Origin: Archivesica marissinica
Taxonomy: Eukaryota > Mollusca > Bivalvia > Venerida > Vesicomyidae
Reading direction: 5' to 3'
NCBI GenBank assembly: GCA_014843695.1
Contig: CM026404.1
Span: 58,019,931 to 58,083,930, forward strand
DNA length: 64,000 nucleotides
The notes beneath the pieces were generated by a model that made no database searches, was not told the DNA's origin, and saw only the letters and a list, made by a program, of their open reading frames with translations. The position numbers and the translations under genes are program-made. Below are positions 11,345 to 22,168 of the stretch, in pieces (the stretch's first letter is position 1; each line of letters opens with the position of its first letter).

Positions 11345-11534
11345 CAGCGTCGAATGTAGGATCATCTTCCAACACATTAATAGCTTTGTGTACAGCATCC
11401 AATGCCGAGCCCCCGTTATCTAAAACAGCATAACCCGCCCGTGCAGCGCATCTGGTACCGTCACGTGACGGCTGCACGAGAGGTTCAGGGATGGTCCACG
11501 CGCCTCCGTGTACAATAATAACCGGTGTTGCCAT
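11345..11534 (-). CDS. ASRGL1: First coding exon of an isoaspartyl peptidase / L-asparaginase
   Basis: The exon encodes 63 codons plus one base, starting at the ATG complementary to 11532-11534 and ending at a clean donor (gacgctg|gtatgt). The protein opens MATPVIIVHGGAWTIPE, where HGGAW is the N-terminal signature of the plant-type asparaginase/isoaspartyl peptidase family. It continues with GYAVLDNGGSALDAVHKAI and LEDDPTFDA, matching the family's helix and the lead into the 'AGCGS' segment that would open the next exon. Family members hydrolyse L-asparagine and isoaspartyl dipeptides and self-cleave to expose a catalytic Thr, which lies in later exons not seen here. The next exon should be a phase-1 exon at lower coordinates; I found none between 1 and 11344, so it is probably left of the window, or the exon is a stray copy. 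The symbol is by family resemblance. Confidence 0.85.
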
Positions 11535-12240
11535 TTATTTTAAATTTCAATAATGTTAAACAACTGTTAAGCAGTACAGGTAATCCGGTTGTAAATGTTG
11601 AAGGTCGAATTGTGTAATGCACAAGGACACATGTACTATTATTGTAAGCGAGCTAGACAGTCATGCAAGATGGCTCGGAAATTCCCAATAACTGCTTTAT
11701 CGATAACCTGACTGTTCAGAGCTGGCTTGTACTCTGCGCGTAGCTTTTGTATTAAATATAGTATCTTCCACGTTTGTGTGAAAATGACGTGATGACCTTA
11801 TAAGCAGCATTTAAGGAGTGAGTTCCAAGTATGTGTGCATCATCTGTAGCAAATATAGAAATAACAATATTGATGTTCCTTGAAGCAATACGTGTTTAAC
11901 CCCACGCAGTCTTCTTTTCTTTCTTTTCCTCCGTATGCCCTTCCAATTATGGAACACCAAGATGATCTTACCTGGCGTTCACACTCCTTCTGGTAGAGTA
12001 CATGCGAATACGCACATTATTTGCATGTTAAATTATCAACAAAATCAATTAGTCTCGTCTATATTACGACAGACGAGTGTTTATTCATTATTTATTTATA
12101 CCAGGAAAACAGTTCGTTATCTCTTCCGGAGCACATCCATTTAAAACTTAAGTCTCGAGTATGCCCATTACACGGAAACATATTCTTACATCACAAAACT
12201 GATTACATCATCGGGTGATAACCACGTAATCGAATACATG
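11535..12240. other. 5' flank of the asparaginase exon; no further gene seen
   Basis: Single-copy-looking sequence upstream of the minus-strand ATG. It would hold the 5' UTR and promoter, but I see no clear TATA box or initiator that decides a start site. Short ORFs at 11935-12218 lack motifs. Confidence 0.5.
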
Positions 12241-12248
12241 TTGTAAAG

Positions 12249-12536
12249 CAGGCGGATCTGTAGTCCAGTGGTTAACACGTTGGACTGGTAATCTAGGGTT
12301 CGCTAGTACGATTCCCTGTCTGACTCTAATAAAATTAACACGTCTTTTAGATGGGACATTGAACCGATTCTCGTGTGCTTTACACCGTGCAGGTAAAAGA
12401 ACCAGATGAAGCTCTGTAATGGGTCTCTGTCCGTGTCATTGCACATTCCTACACCAATCTAAAATGACTAATCTCTCCAGGAGGCGTCGCTCAGATGGGC
12501 AACCGGTAGCGACGATAAACGTAAAACACACACATA
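12249..12536 (+). mobile_element. SINE-B copy with 8-bp TSD
   Basis: Head 'ggcggatctgtagtccagtg', body and tail all present, ending 'acgataaacgtaaaacacac'. Direct repeat 'ttgtaaag' at 12241-12248 and 12537-12544. Confidence 0.9.
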
Positions 12537-12544
12537 TTGTAAAG

Positions 12545-13396
12545 TGTTTGTTAATTGGTCTATGCCAAACATATAGGCGGACATGATTAATTAGTTATAT
12601 ATTTGTTGCAAGCTAAATTAAATTCAGTGTCAGCATAACACGTACCACTAATACCGGTAACGCCCGGTTACAATACGACGACACGAGACAATTTCGATCC
12701 CCCATATTATGAACTATCGTCAGCCAATAAAGATCACATTTTGCCATTTCCGTGGGTGGATTTGGCAGAAATGTTCAACTGTAATTTGCTAAACTAATAT
12801 CTGGCACATTTAACGTGAGTACTTTGAGAGTTTCTTCGTCATAATACAAAACGAAACATATTCTATTTGCACGTAATAACACTTGCACATGTCATATAAA
12901 CCAATACACACAGGGAATATTCGGATAATGTCAATCAGAATGTGTAGTTTCACTTACTGATGTTTCAACGCACGCACGCGCGATCACACGCACACACACA
13001 CACACACACACACGCGCACCCAAATAAATACCGCAAAAGTCTTCGACATTCTCCGGTATACGGTATCGAAGTGTTTCTGGAAGTGTGTTTATTCTATGCG
13101 CGTTGATAAATAATGTTTACGTCTTAATCGGAAACAACTGACTTTACTGGCCCAACAGATACGTTTGTGTTGCGATCACAAACTTTCTGATAAGTGAATA
13201 GATTTTCACTGAACATAGCAATGGTCTAACATATAAAAAGCCAGAGTGCATAAATTGACGTTTCCGGATCTTCATTGAAGCTTTACGGCACAACTGTTTT
13301 ATTTCAGACACAGTTGGTTTTATTGAATAGTACGTACATTCCCCTTGTTTTTATTGTAGTCCTGTACACTAGCTACATGTGCTCGCTTCTCATCAA
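12545..13396. other. no gene seen; contains a (CA)n/CG purine-pyrimidine tract
   Basis: Unique-looking sequence. At 12966-13020 lies an alternating purine-pyrimidine run ('acgcacgcacgcgcgatcac' followed by (ca)n and 'cgcgcac'). No exon with supporting splice sites was found. Confidence 0.6.
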
Positions 13397-13606
13397 TGTA
13401 ACCCGGGTTCGATCCTCGGACCGGGAAGTATGTGAAATGGTACGGTGGTCGCCAGATCGGACAGGTGGGTTTTCTTCGGATACTCCGGTTTCCTCCCGCA
13501 CGAATGGCCACATACACGCTTTCATCCGCGCCAACGAGAGTGATTAATATAAGTTGTTAGAACTTGCTTCGCAATCGTTGTAAAATAAATAAAGTTTAAA
13601 CTTTAA
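13397..13606 (+). mobile_element. SINE-E copy
   Basis: Layout 'ggttcgatcctcggaccggg', 'atggtacggtggtcgccaga', 'ctccggtttcctcccgcacg', then a tail 'gagagtgattaatataagtt', 'gcttcgcaatcgttgtaaaa' and 'taaataaagtttaaac'. Other copies are at 15188-15436, 50384-50632 (-) and 40690-41165. The tail is a diverged version of the SINE-A tail, while the body is unrelated. Confidence 0.88.
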
Positions 13607-13929
13607 AAAACACTAGCTTCTGTCTATGTTCGTGTTTCGTTGTATCATATTTCACAGTACGAACCATTTGTTGTATCGTGTACAATATGGCGATACACAG
13701 ACGATGCGCGTATTAGTTTACTTCACCGTGACAAAGATCACACCCGGCGTATCCTCAATTGACAAAATGATTTAGCTTTACATTTCAAATAATCCGTGAC
13801 CTGACATTATATTTAAAGGTACATTAGCACCCTGACCGCATTCCGACGTTATACATGTATGCGTACACTATTTAAATAACAATGAATTGGCGATGAAATC
13901 GATTTCATCGAAATAATTAGGGCCTATAT

Positions 13930-14106
13930 TAGTTTATACAAATTTATTTTAGCTCGATTGCGAAACAAGTTATTTCAACTTATATAAATCGAGATCCATC
14001 GCCACGAGAGAGAGAAGAGGCAACGTGAAATTTAAATGCCTTGCCTAAGGGCACAATCGTAACGGCTCCAGTGGGGCTCGAACTCCACTGCGCTATCACG
14101 ACTTCC
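13930..14106 (-). mobile_element. SINE-A copy, internally deleted
   Basis: Minus-strand copy running from 'gtttatacaaatttattttagctcg' to 'cgctatcacgacttcc'. Compared with the full copies it lacks part of the 'gagagtgattaat...ggaatgagg' block and part of the head between 'gctcgaactcc' and 'actgcgc'. Confidence 0.88.
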
Positions 14107-14158
14107 ATAATATTAAAACCTATATTAAAACCTATATTAAAACCTATATTAAAACCAC
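14107..14158. repeat. 12-bp tandem repeat, 4 copies
   Basis: 'attaaaacctat' repeated four times directly after the SINE-A head. The FNIG repeats in the minus-strand frame are its translation. Confidence 0.9.
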
Positions 14159-14557
14159 ACAACTATGTTCCCAGTCAACTCATTCAAATGTATGTCACAA
14201 AACAAACTATTTGTATTAAACATGTTCTGATAGTTTTAATAATTAAAACGTTACCTATGAAATACAAGTATCCTTAATCTAAATTGCACGTGTTAAAATG
14301 TAAACATTCACGCACACCTCCAACTAAATAATGAAACGATTGGTAACCTCAGGCGCACTCTCGCATTTGATTGGTTACAAGTAGCACATACCTAAAGCTA
14401 CACTACGGAAGCGTTTATTCACCGTAATTATGGAACTCTATTCCAGCGGATTCTGGATTTTAGTTTTCGGTTGACGGTCGGTCGTGATATATGGATACAC
14501 ACCACTGTATTTTCTCCTTCTTCGTGCTATGGTAAATCGACGAACTGTCACGGTCAA

Positions 14558-14680
14558 ATTCTCAGTTCCAAACAAGAATCCACTTTTACCGAATGCAGTT
14601 CTGTAAACTCCAGGGCTGCTGCTTGCTGTTAGACACAAGTAAGTCATGGCATCACCATCAACGTTTTTCACAATTTTCAA
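14558..14680 (-). CDS. candidate coding exon, unidentified
   Basis: A minus-strand frame from the ATG at 14680 contains MTYLCLTASSSPGVYRTAF, followed by a possible donor (gcattcg|gtaaaa). The segment LCLTASS recalls, from memory only, the N-terminus of the planar-cell-polarity effector Fuzzy (a longin-like protein), but the following residues fit that family poorly. The frame continues open beyond the donor to 14438, so the exon boundary is not certain. No second exon of such a gene was found nearby. It could equally be chance. Confidence 0.2.
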
Positions 14681-14689
14681 ATGTAAACA

Positions 14690-15187
14690 AACACCGGTTA
14701 AAAATGGACCGCGTAGGGATCCTAGCTGTCGTGTAGAGCTGTTTACTCATCAATGCGCTGGAGCAAGTAGTACTGAAATAAATGCAAACAAAGTCTTCTT
14801 CAAATGAGCACAAATGCCACAGATGCACCACAGTCACCGTAAGAAATGCAAACAGCCTCTTGTTCTCTGTAAAACATCACCAAATTATGGCCTGCTTGAT
14901 TGTAAAAACTACTTTCAACGACCCGGAACCAATTCCCCAGTGGAGTGACACGATATAAACATAGTTGGCTACTCTACGGCGGTATGGGAATGGGTAGGAG
15001 TGTTGACAATTCTGAAAAATAAAATACAAGGTACACCGTATTTAAGGATGGGTGTGAGTGGGTTGTTGATGGTGGGGGGGGGGGGTTGGGCGGGTTTTCA
15101 GATGGGGTGTAATGTTAGATATACTAAATTATAGTATGAATGATTCGAGCTTGACAAGCTCGTGTATATGCAGTATTCATGATTACG
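14690..15187. other. no gene seen; short G-run
   Basis: Mostly unique-looking sequence with a 10-G run at about 15077-15086. No supported exon. Confidence 0.5.
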
Positions 15188-15436
15188 TTCTGAATGCCTC
15201 TGTTGTAACATGCAACATAGTAGGTACTCCGGTTGCAACCCAGATTCGATCCTCGGACCGGGAAGTATGTGAGATGGTACGGTGGTCGCCAGATCGGACA
15301 GGTGGGTTTGTTCCGGGTACTCCGGTTTCCTCCCACACGAATGACCACAAATACGCTTGCATCGGCGCCAACGAGAGTGATTAATATAAGTTGTTAGAAC
15401 TTGCTTCGCAATCGTTGTAAAATAAATAAAGTTTAA
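15188..15436 (+). mobile_element. SINE-E copy (longest)
   Basis: Starts at 'ttctgaatgcctctgttgta', a 5' part shared with the minus-strand copy at 50384-50632. It continues through 'gattcgatcctcggaccggg' and 'ggtacggtggtcgccagatc' and ends 'aaaataaataaagtttaaac'. The plus-strand ORF across it is not a gene. Confidence 0.88.
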
Positions 15437-15748
15437 ACATAGTAGGCCCTATCCTTCTAGCACAATGAAGAAACCACTTGCAACGAATTAAAGAGATTTA
15501 TTTGCATTCCGTAGGAAGATAACGAAAAAATAACCAATCAAACTCAGTATTATAGACAGGCATAGTCGTACATTGTATACAATTTGCAGCTATGAGTCAT
15601 GCTAATGTTGTAACGGATGCACAGGGTGCGGTATATTCGCTACGGACATGTGAATAGGTACATCAGCTGCTGTTGTATTATCAATCATCGTACGTCACGA
15701 GCCACTGCTCGTATTTAATTAATCGAACAGTACAACTGTGGTGGAGCA
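15437..15748. other. no gene seen
   Basis: Unique-looking AT-rich sequence between two SINEs; no motif recognised. Confidence 0.5.
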
Positions 15749-15966
15749 TGAAAGCTGTGATAGCGCAGTGGTAATGCGTTCGCTCCAGATGTGAGAGGTC
15801 CGGAGTTCGCGCCCAGCTGTAGCCGTTACGAATGAGCCCTTAAATACCACATTGTCTCTTCTATCTCCCTCGTGGTAATGGATTCCATAAGGAATGAGGT
15901 CTCGTGAACGATTAATGTAATGTTGTAATAACCTGTTTCGCAATCGAGCTAAATAAATATGAATAA
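15749..15966 (+). mobile_element. SINE-A copy, diverged
   Basis: Head 'gctgtgatagcgcagtggta' with 'ggtccggagttcgcgcccag', the middle 'cttctatctccctcgtgg', 'ggaatgaggtctcgtgaacg' and tail 'ctgtttcgcaatcgagctaa'. Confidence 0.9.
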
Positions 15967-16067
15967 ATGAAAACTCCAAAGAGACCAAAATGCAATAATG
16001 GAATGGGTATTAGGTTGTCTGTGTGGTATAGAATATATGTCTGTGTTGTCCCGCTGTCTCGTTTAGA

Positions 16068-16368
16068 GTGTGTGTGTGTGTATTACGGTTTTTTTATCGT
16101 CGTTACCGGTTGCCCATATGAGCGACGCCTCCTGAAGAGATTAGTCATTTTAGATTGTTGGAGGATAGTGCAATGATACAGACAGAGACCCATTTCAGAG
16201 TCTCCTCTGGTTCTTTTACGTGTACGGTGTACAGCACCGACACGAGACCTCGGTTTAACGTCCAATATGACAGACTGTTAATTTTATTATGGCCAGACGG
16301 GAGCTCGAACCTGCGTTCCCTGGATTAACAGTCCAGCGTGCTACCACTGGACTACAGATCCGTCTGTA
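16068..16368 (-). mobile_element. SINE-B copy with 11-bp TSD
   Basis: Reverse-strand SINE-B with tail 'tttttttatcgtcgttaccg' and head 'ctggactacagatccgtctg'. It is flanked by the direct repeat 'tctcgtttaga' at 16057-16067 and 16369-16379. A (GT)n run extends the tail at 16068-16082. Confidence 0.93.
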
Positions 16369-16379
16369 TCTCGTTTAGA

Positions 16380-17097
16380 AGTAGAAATGTTCAGTTTTAT
16401 ACCATTTTTAAAAACAGAATTGTTACACATTGTACATGGTTCATTTGGTTCACTAATGTTTGTCGGTAGATAACTTCTAATACGTCTCTTTTGTAGCAGA
16501 TTAAATCAATATTATTGTGTAGAGCGATCATTATTATATTTAATATACTTGTCTCATATTCTAAAATAAAATAACAAAATCATTCACAATTGAATTCAAC
16601 ATGTCAAAATGACAAACAAATTTAATGTAACAGAAATGTGTTTTCTGGCATTTTCACATTCCTGACCGTGCACAGTAAACCACGAGGCTTCGCCTATTAC
16701 AAAAAGAAACAACTATTTCTATATATCCCTGATTAAGGGGATATTAGGGTGCATGTAGATGGAGGCGGAAGGGAGGGATAGGGAGATTAATGCAAGCATC
16801 ACTAATAAAAATGACTTTATTTACGAGAGAATTCTTTTTTTTAATTTTAAGTTTTATTTATTCTACAACAATTGCGACGCAGCCAAAGCTCATATATATA
16901 ACAACAAGTTAATCTACTATGAGACCCTCAACATGAAATGCAATCAAAAGATATGGCTATAAGTGCAAACTGCACATTGGTATCAACATTTACATATTTT
17001 CGAAATATAATGTGACGTCATGCGCAAACATATTCGAAAATGGGCGAGGTACGAAAACAAGGCGATTGACGATATATAGCACAGAAGTTCAGAGTAC
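16380..17097. other. no gene seen
   Basis: AT-rich sequence without recognisable exon, SINE or array. Confidence 0.5.
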
Positions 17098-17356
17098 AGA
17101 CGGATCTGTAGTCCAGTGGTAACACACTGGACTGGTAATCCAGGGATCTCAGGTTCGATCCCCCGTCTGACCATAATAAAATTAACAGTCTTTCAGATGG
17201 GACTTTAAACCGAGGTCTCGTGTCGGTGCTTTACATCGTGCACATAAAAGAACCAGAGGAGACTCTGGAATGGGCCTCTGTCTGTATCATTGCACTATCC
17301 TCCAACATTCTAAAAGGACTAATCTCTTCAGGAGGCGTCGATCATATGGGCAATGC
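17098..17356 (+). mobile_element. SINE-B 5' part, split by a LINE
   Basis: Head 'cagacggatctgtagtccag' and body are complete up to 'ggaggcgtcgatcatatggg' at about 17350, where the SINE stops at 'caa'. The missing 3' end ('aaccggtagcgacgataaat' onward) reappears at 19553, after the LINE. Confidence 0.92.
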
Positions 17357-19552
17357 TATATGCACCAACTTTGGCAACTCTTCCACAATAACATCAGTCT
17401 AGGAATAAAAACATTCATACCTACCAAAATGGCATCCACTAAAAACAAACTCCCGTACATCAAAGTTGACCTGAGGCGTCTCTACAGGAAACGAGATAGG
17501 GCCTACAGAAAACCCAAAACATCTAGACGTGCTAGCGACAAAAAGACCTACCTTGATCTCAAACACCTATGTCGTAAAAATACCAACTTAGCATATCAAG
17601 CCTATCTTGAAGAAATACTAAATGTAAATTGTGATATTGAAACTAACTCGGAACAAAACAGACCAAACAATAAGAAACTATATACATTACTAAAACACTC
17701 CAAACAAGACTCAATTGGTATTGATTCTCTCAAAAGCAACAATAAACTATATCAAGATGACAAAGACAAAGCAACAGTTCTAAATAAACAATTCCAATCT
17801 GTATTTACACCTAAATCTCCACCCTCAATGGCCTCACTCTGTAAAATGAAGCTTCAAGACAAGGCTGATAGTACCTATGATAAATGAGCATACATATAGT
17901 CCCCATCACAAGATGCACAATATAAATGTGGCAACAAAAGGTATTGAAAATCTCCTGAGTAATCTTAGTCCACATAAGGCTGCCGGACCAGACCAGCTAA
18001 GACCCATTATTCTTAAAAATTGTATTAATGAACTTGCTCCCATCTTACAGGTCATATATAGTAAATCACTCCAGGTGAACCCTGGAAGATGGCCAACGTT
18101 GCGCCCATATACAAAAAGGTCCAAAAACCGACCCTGCTAACTATCGGCCCATATCCCTAACATGCATCCTATGTAAAACTCTAGAACATATTGTATCCTC
18201 CAGCATCACCGCCCACTTCACCAAGTCTAATCTTTTCTACGAACTCCAGCATGGGTTTAGAGAAAAAAGATCTTGCCAAACCCAACTACTCATGTTAATA
18301 GATGATTTCCACAAAGCCATAACTCTCAAGTCAGGTTGATATTATCCTCCTAGATTTCAGCAAAGCATTCGACAAGGTCAACCATGAAAAACTTCTCTAT
18401 AAGCTACATTTGTGCGGTATCCGAGGTGAAACACTCTTTTGGATTAAATCATTCCTCGACAATAGATCACAGTCAGTAGTATTAAATGGTGCACAGTCTG
18501 AGACTATTGAAGTTACATCAGGGGTGCCACAGGGATCGGTCCTTGGACGTCTGCTTTTCCTCATTTACATCAATGATCTTCCTGAACATGTTGCTTCCTC
18601 CAAAGTCCGTATCTTTGCCGACGACACTGCCCTATACCTATCCCTTACTTGTGCCTCCCATTCTGCCCACTTGCAACACGACCTCCATGATTTTGAGAAA
18701 TGGGAATCCCTATGGGACATGAGCTTCAATCCATCAAAATGCCAATGCATCCATATCACAAAACGCAGAACGTCATCAATTCTCAATACTCCCTTCACAA
18801 CACCCAACTGGAATCTGTTACATCTGCTAAATATCTAGGCATATCAATATCAAACGACCTAACATGGAATAATCACATTGACAATATCACCAAAAAGGCA
18901 AATCAAACTTTAGGCTTCCTGAGGAGAAATATCAAAGTACACTCAGAACCACTGAAATCAATAGCTTATAAGACACTTGTCCGTCCCCAGCTCGAGTACT
19001 GTTCCCCAGTCTTGTCCCCGCATACTGAAACAGCCATACACCAGATTGAGAGTGTACAAAGAAGATCAGCTCGCTGGGTAAAACGGGATTATGCTAGAAC
19101 ATCTAGTGTAACATCTATGATATCATCCCTTCATTGGAGACGCCTTGACCTCCGTCGAATTGACCAAAGACTAATCATGTTCTATAAAATTACAAATTCC
19201 CTAGTTGCCATTCCTATTCCCGAGTATGTAACCCTAAATCCACGCCCAAGTAGATTATCACACCAAATGGCCTATCGTACTATACAATCCACCTCAGACT
19301 ACTATAAGTATTCCTTTTACCCCAGAACCATAATACACGAACTCCCTTCCCGCTTCTGCAGTAGTACTACCCCTCCCCGAGTTCAGCCTGGCGGTTAGCC
19401 ATGTTGAACATGTCTCCCCATAGAACGTCTGCCCTGTTTTTATCTGATTTTAACATTCTGTATATAGATCCTGTTCTTTTAACTTTTACTCCACTAATAG
19501 TCTTGTCGGTGACGCGTAAAAGTCTAGTTTGACTATCAGGAAGATAGATAGA
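17357..19552 (+). mobile_element. 5'-truncated non-LTR retrotransposon (CR1/jockey-like) inside a SINE-B
   Basis: About 2.2 kb sit exactly between the two halves of a SINE-B. The element starts in the linker before the reverse transcriptase, so the endonuclease domain is lost, and it ends in a short GATA tail ('aggaagatagatagat'), a style of 3' tail known from CR1/jockey-type LINEs. At most a 2-bp 'aa' duplication is visible at the junctions, so a normal TSD is absent or the join involved microhomology. Confidence 0.85.
17430..19398 (+). pseudogene. reverse transcriptase ORF of the LINE, frameshifted
   Basis: A reverse transcriptase is spread over several frames. 17430-17881 holds a basic linker (LPYIKVDLRRLYRKRDRAYR). 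17932-18112 holds the fingers (SPHKAAGPDQLRP). 18118-18333, in another frame, contains NYRPISLTC and the QHGFR and SCQTQLL stretch. 18335-18836 contains LLDFSKAFDKVNH, SGVPQGSVLG, FLIYINDLP and the catalytic IFADDTALY. 18765-19398, shifted again, holds the thumb and C-terminal part (SAKYLGISISNDLTWN, RPQLEYCSPV). At least four frame changes and an in-frame stop make it inactive, although the FADD catalytic pair is unchanged. Clade placement (CR1/jockey group) is from motif style only. Confidence 0.9.
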
Positions 19553-19592
19553 TAACCGGTAGCGACGATAAATAAACAACGTAAAACACATA
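19553..19592 (+). mobile_element. SINE-B 3' end, displaced by the LINE
   Basis: 'aaccggtagcgacgataaat' followed by 'aaacaacgtaaaacac' is the normal SINE-B terminus, with a 3-base 'aac' insertion, and continues the copy that begins at 17098. Confidence 0.88.
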
Positions 19593-19893
19593 CACACACA
19601 GTACTTATGTTCAGAGTTAATATACCCTAAGCCATACAAGAAATTACGTTATACGATTAACAAATAAAACAAGAACATTCGTTGAATTGGTATCCCCCGT
19701 CGAATATATTAATTATATGAAATGGCAAGATGAAATCAATGGCTCCTGGTTGGGGTGGATAGTTTGCATATTGTATATATATTTTTAATAAACTGTGGTG
19801 TCACTGATTCAAAAGAGTCGAACTTGTAGAGAACCACGCCACACAATGGCACCCCCCCCCCCACCTCCATAATACGTTCATTATTCTCAGTCT
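19593..19893. other. no gene seen; C-run
   Basis: Short unique-looking segment with an 11-C run near 19852. No exon. Confidence 0.5.
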
Positions 19894-20620
19894 TGTGTTA
19901 TTGACCCGATCCGGACGAAAGTTATACGAGCACCTGCGTACTATTGTGGTACATATTTATTTTGAGTTATAGGAAATTCTAAGAAGCGGTTACTTAAATT
20001 ATCAATTCAAGGGCAATAACTCTGGTTTCACTATTGCAATGTGGGTCAGACATGCAGGAAAACACCGCAAATTGGTGATCCAATTTTATTTTTAAGTTTG
20101 ATGACATTCCACACAGCGGTTGCTTAGTTATGGCCAGATTATTGAATTTTTTATCAATGAAAGGGCCATAACTCTGTGTTATTGACACAATCCGAACGAA
20201 CGGGTACTTTGGTGATACATCTTTATTTCCAGTTTCATGTAAGTCCATGAACCTTTGTGTGTTTTACGTTTATTTATCGTCGCTTCCGGTTGCCCATATG
20301 AACGACGCCTCCTGAAGAGATTAATCATTTTAGATTTTTGGAGGCTAGTGCAATGATTCAGACAGAGACCCATTCCAGAGTCTCCTCTGGTTCTTTTACG
20401 TGACATCGGTTTAAAGTCCCATCTGAAAGACTGATCATTTTATTAGGGTCATGAAGGGGTTGTTTAGTTAAGGCCAACTTATTGAATTTTTAATGAATGC
20501 AAGGGCAATAATTCTGGTTTCACTATTGCAATGTGATTCAGATTTGCAGGACAACACCGCAAAGTGATGATCTAATTATTATTAATATTGGACTGCTTTC
20601 AAAAGTCCAGAGTATTAGAT
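19894..20620. repeat. dispersed repeat with internal tandem echoes, interrupted by a SINE-B
   Basis: Three diverged passes of the same text. 'gggcaataactctggtttca' with 'ctattgcaatgtgggtcaga' is at 20010; 'gccataactctgtgttattg' is at 20166; 'gggcaataattctggtttca' with 'ctattgcaatgtgattcaga' is at 20502. Between them lie 'ttgcttagttatggccag' variants. Such 'agggcaataactc' repeats are familiar to me from bivalve genomes, an impression rather than a database hit. No coding potential. Confidence 0.7.
20257..20446 (-). mobile_element. SINE-B copy, head missing
   Basis: Tail 'gtgtgttttacgtttattta' and body to 'gatcattttattagggtca', then an abrupt change at 20447, so the tRNA-like head is lost. It also lacks the block carrying 'gcacggtgtaaagcaccgac'. 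Confidence 0.88.
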
Positions 20621-21062
20621 ATATACCTTTATTACCTCCAATACTGGAGAGCAGAACAAGAAGTTTTCATATATAATTTACATAGAAATTAATACAAACA
20701 GAATGTAAAATTGCATAGAAGATTACAAATAGAAATGTGGCAAGTCGGTGTAAGATCTCCATCGGTCAGACATGACAGTAGATCACCACGCCCTCATATA
20801 TAAGCGATAAACATCTTCCACCGACTCACTCTACATGTAATCCAAGATGTGTATATTATAATGCACACGTGGATAAATAATATTCAGGAGAGAGTATTAG
20901 ATAAAATCCTATGCACAAATGTATCAAACTAATAACTTTAATTAGTAAGATCTTGTGTGCTTTAAGTAAGATATAAGCCTCAAACGGATCCAATATGTAA
21001 ACTGTTGGCACTATGTTCTTCGATACGCACACCGCGCCTTACACAGTCCAATAGTTTACATA
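20621..21062. other. no gene seen
   Basis: AT-rich, unique-looking; short ORFs only. Confidence 0.5.
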
Positions 21063-21330
21063 TGTGTGTGTTTTACGTTTATTTATCGTCGCTACCGGTT
21101 GCCCATATGAGCGACGCCTCCTGAAGAGATTAGTCATTTTAGATGTGTGGAGGATAGTACAATGATACAGACAGAGACCCATTCCAGAGTCTCCTCTGGT
21201 TCTTTTACGTGCACGGTGTAAAGCACCGACACGAGACCTCGGTTTAATGTCCCATCTGAAAGACTGTTAATTTTAGTATGGTCAGACGGGGGATCGAACC
21301 TGCGATCCCTGGATTACCAGTCCAGCGTGT
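21063..21330 (-). mobile_element. SINE-B copy, head tip lost
   Basis: Complete from the tail to 'ggattaccagtccagcgtg'. The box-A-like part ('ttaccactggactacagatc') is deleted. Confidence 0.92.
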
Positions 21331-22038
21331 CTGTATTTTTAATACATATTGGATCGTTTACGGCTTATATACTACACATACTACTATTCCCATATTGTCG
21401 TACCTTCTCCAAATATGTCGTACTGTATTTATATTTATGAATTCACTGTAATGTATATATGTATGGCTGTATTGCCATCATGGGTATATAATAAATAAAA
21501 GGTCAACTTCAGTGTACAAGTTCAGATTGCTACCGAATGCTAATTACCAAGCGCATTATAGAATATATATCCGATTTTAATGATCTTCAAAGGAATTATA
21601 CTCAATGGTTTTTCTTAAATTGAATAGAGATATTTATATATTATAATTCACATTCACCATAACCTATTGATTGACATGTTCATAAAAAAGATACGGGGTA
21701 TATATATATTTATATATATTTAAAAGACTCTATAGACCATTTAACAAGATTGATCAACTTCGGAAATAGATGTAAATATTATCTCAGTGAGTGTTGACGG
21801 GACATTTATCAAACACCTTCATATTGTTTATTATAAATAGTATTTATAATGTTTCGACTTCAACCCGATGATGTATGTACATTTTTATTATTTAATTTGA
21901 ATATGTATACATCATAGTATATATGTATTGCTTAACTATAGAGACGTGTCGAATATTATATTTATAAACAGTTATTTTATAGAAGTACGAATTATGTATA
22001 TATATCAGATTGTTCATTCACTGAATGGGTGGGGGTGG
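21331..22038. other. very AT-rich, no gene seen
   Basis: TA-dinucleotide-rich stretches and 'aataaataaa' motifs (about 21490), but no exon or recognisable element. Confidence 0.5.
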
Positions 22039-22166
22039 GGCACCGTGGTCCAGTGGTTACGGTCGTAGACTTCTCAACGTAGACACGTGTCCCTCACCGC
22101 TGTATGTTCAAATCCCACATAGGGTGTCGATATATTTCACGTGAAATAACCACCAAGCGGGCTTAA
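22039..22166 (+). repeat. tRNA-like SINE head fragment (family D)
   Basis: 'caccgtggtccagtggttac' then 'ctcaccgctgtatgttcaaa' and 'tcccacatagggtgtcgata' look like a pol III box A / box B pair of another SINE family. Related text is at 23400-23490 and 40205-40260. Confidence 0.55.
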
Positions 22167-22168
22167 AA

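Noticed and set aside
13275..15384. ORFs reading RSSDREVCEMVRWSPDRTGG in three places
   Set aside because: The shared peptide is the translation of SINE-E body, seen in both orientations in the window.
18565..18807. Minus-strand ORF opposite the reverse transcriptase
   Set aside because: Shadow of the LINE coding frame on the other strand.
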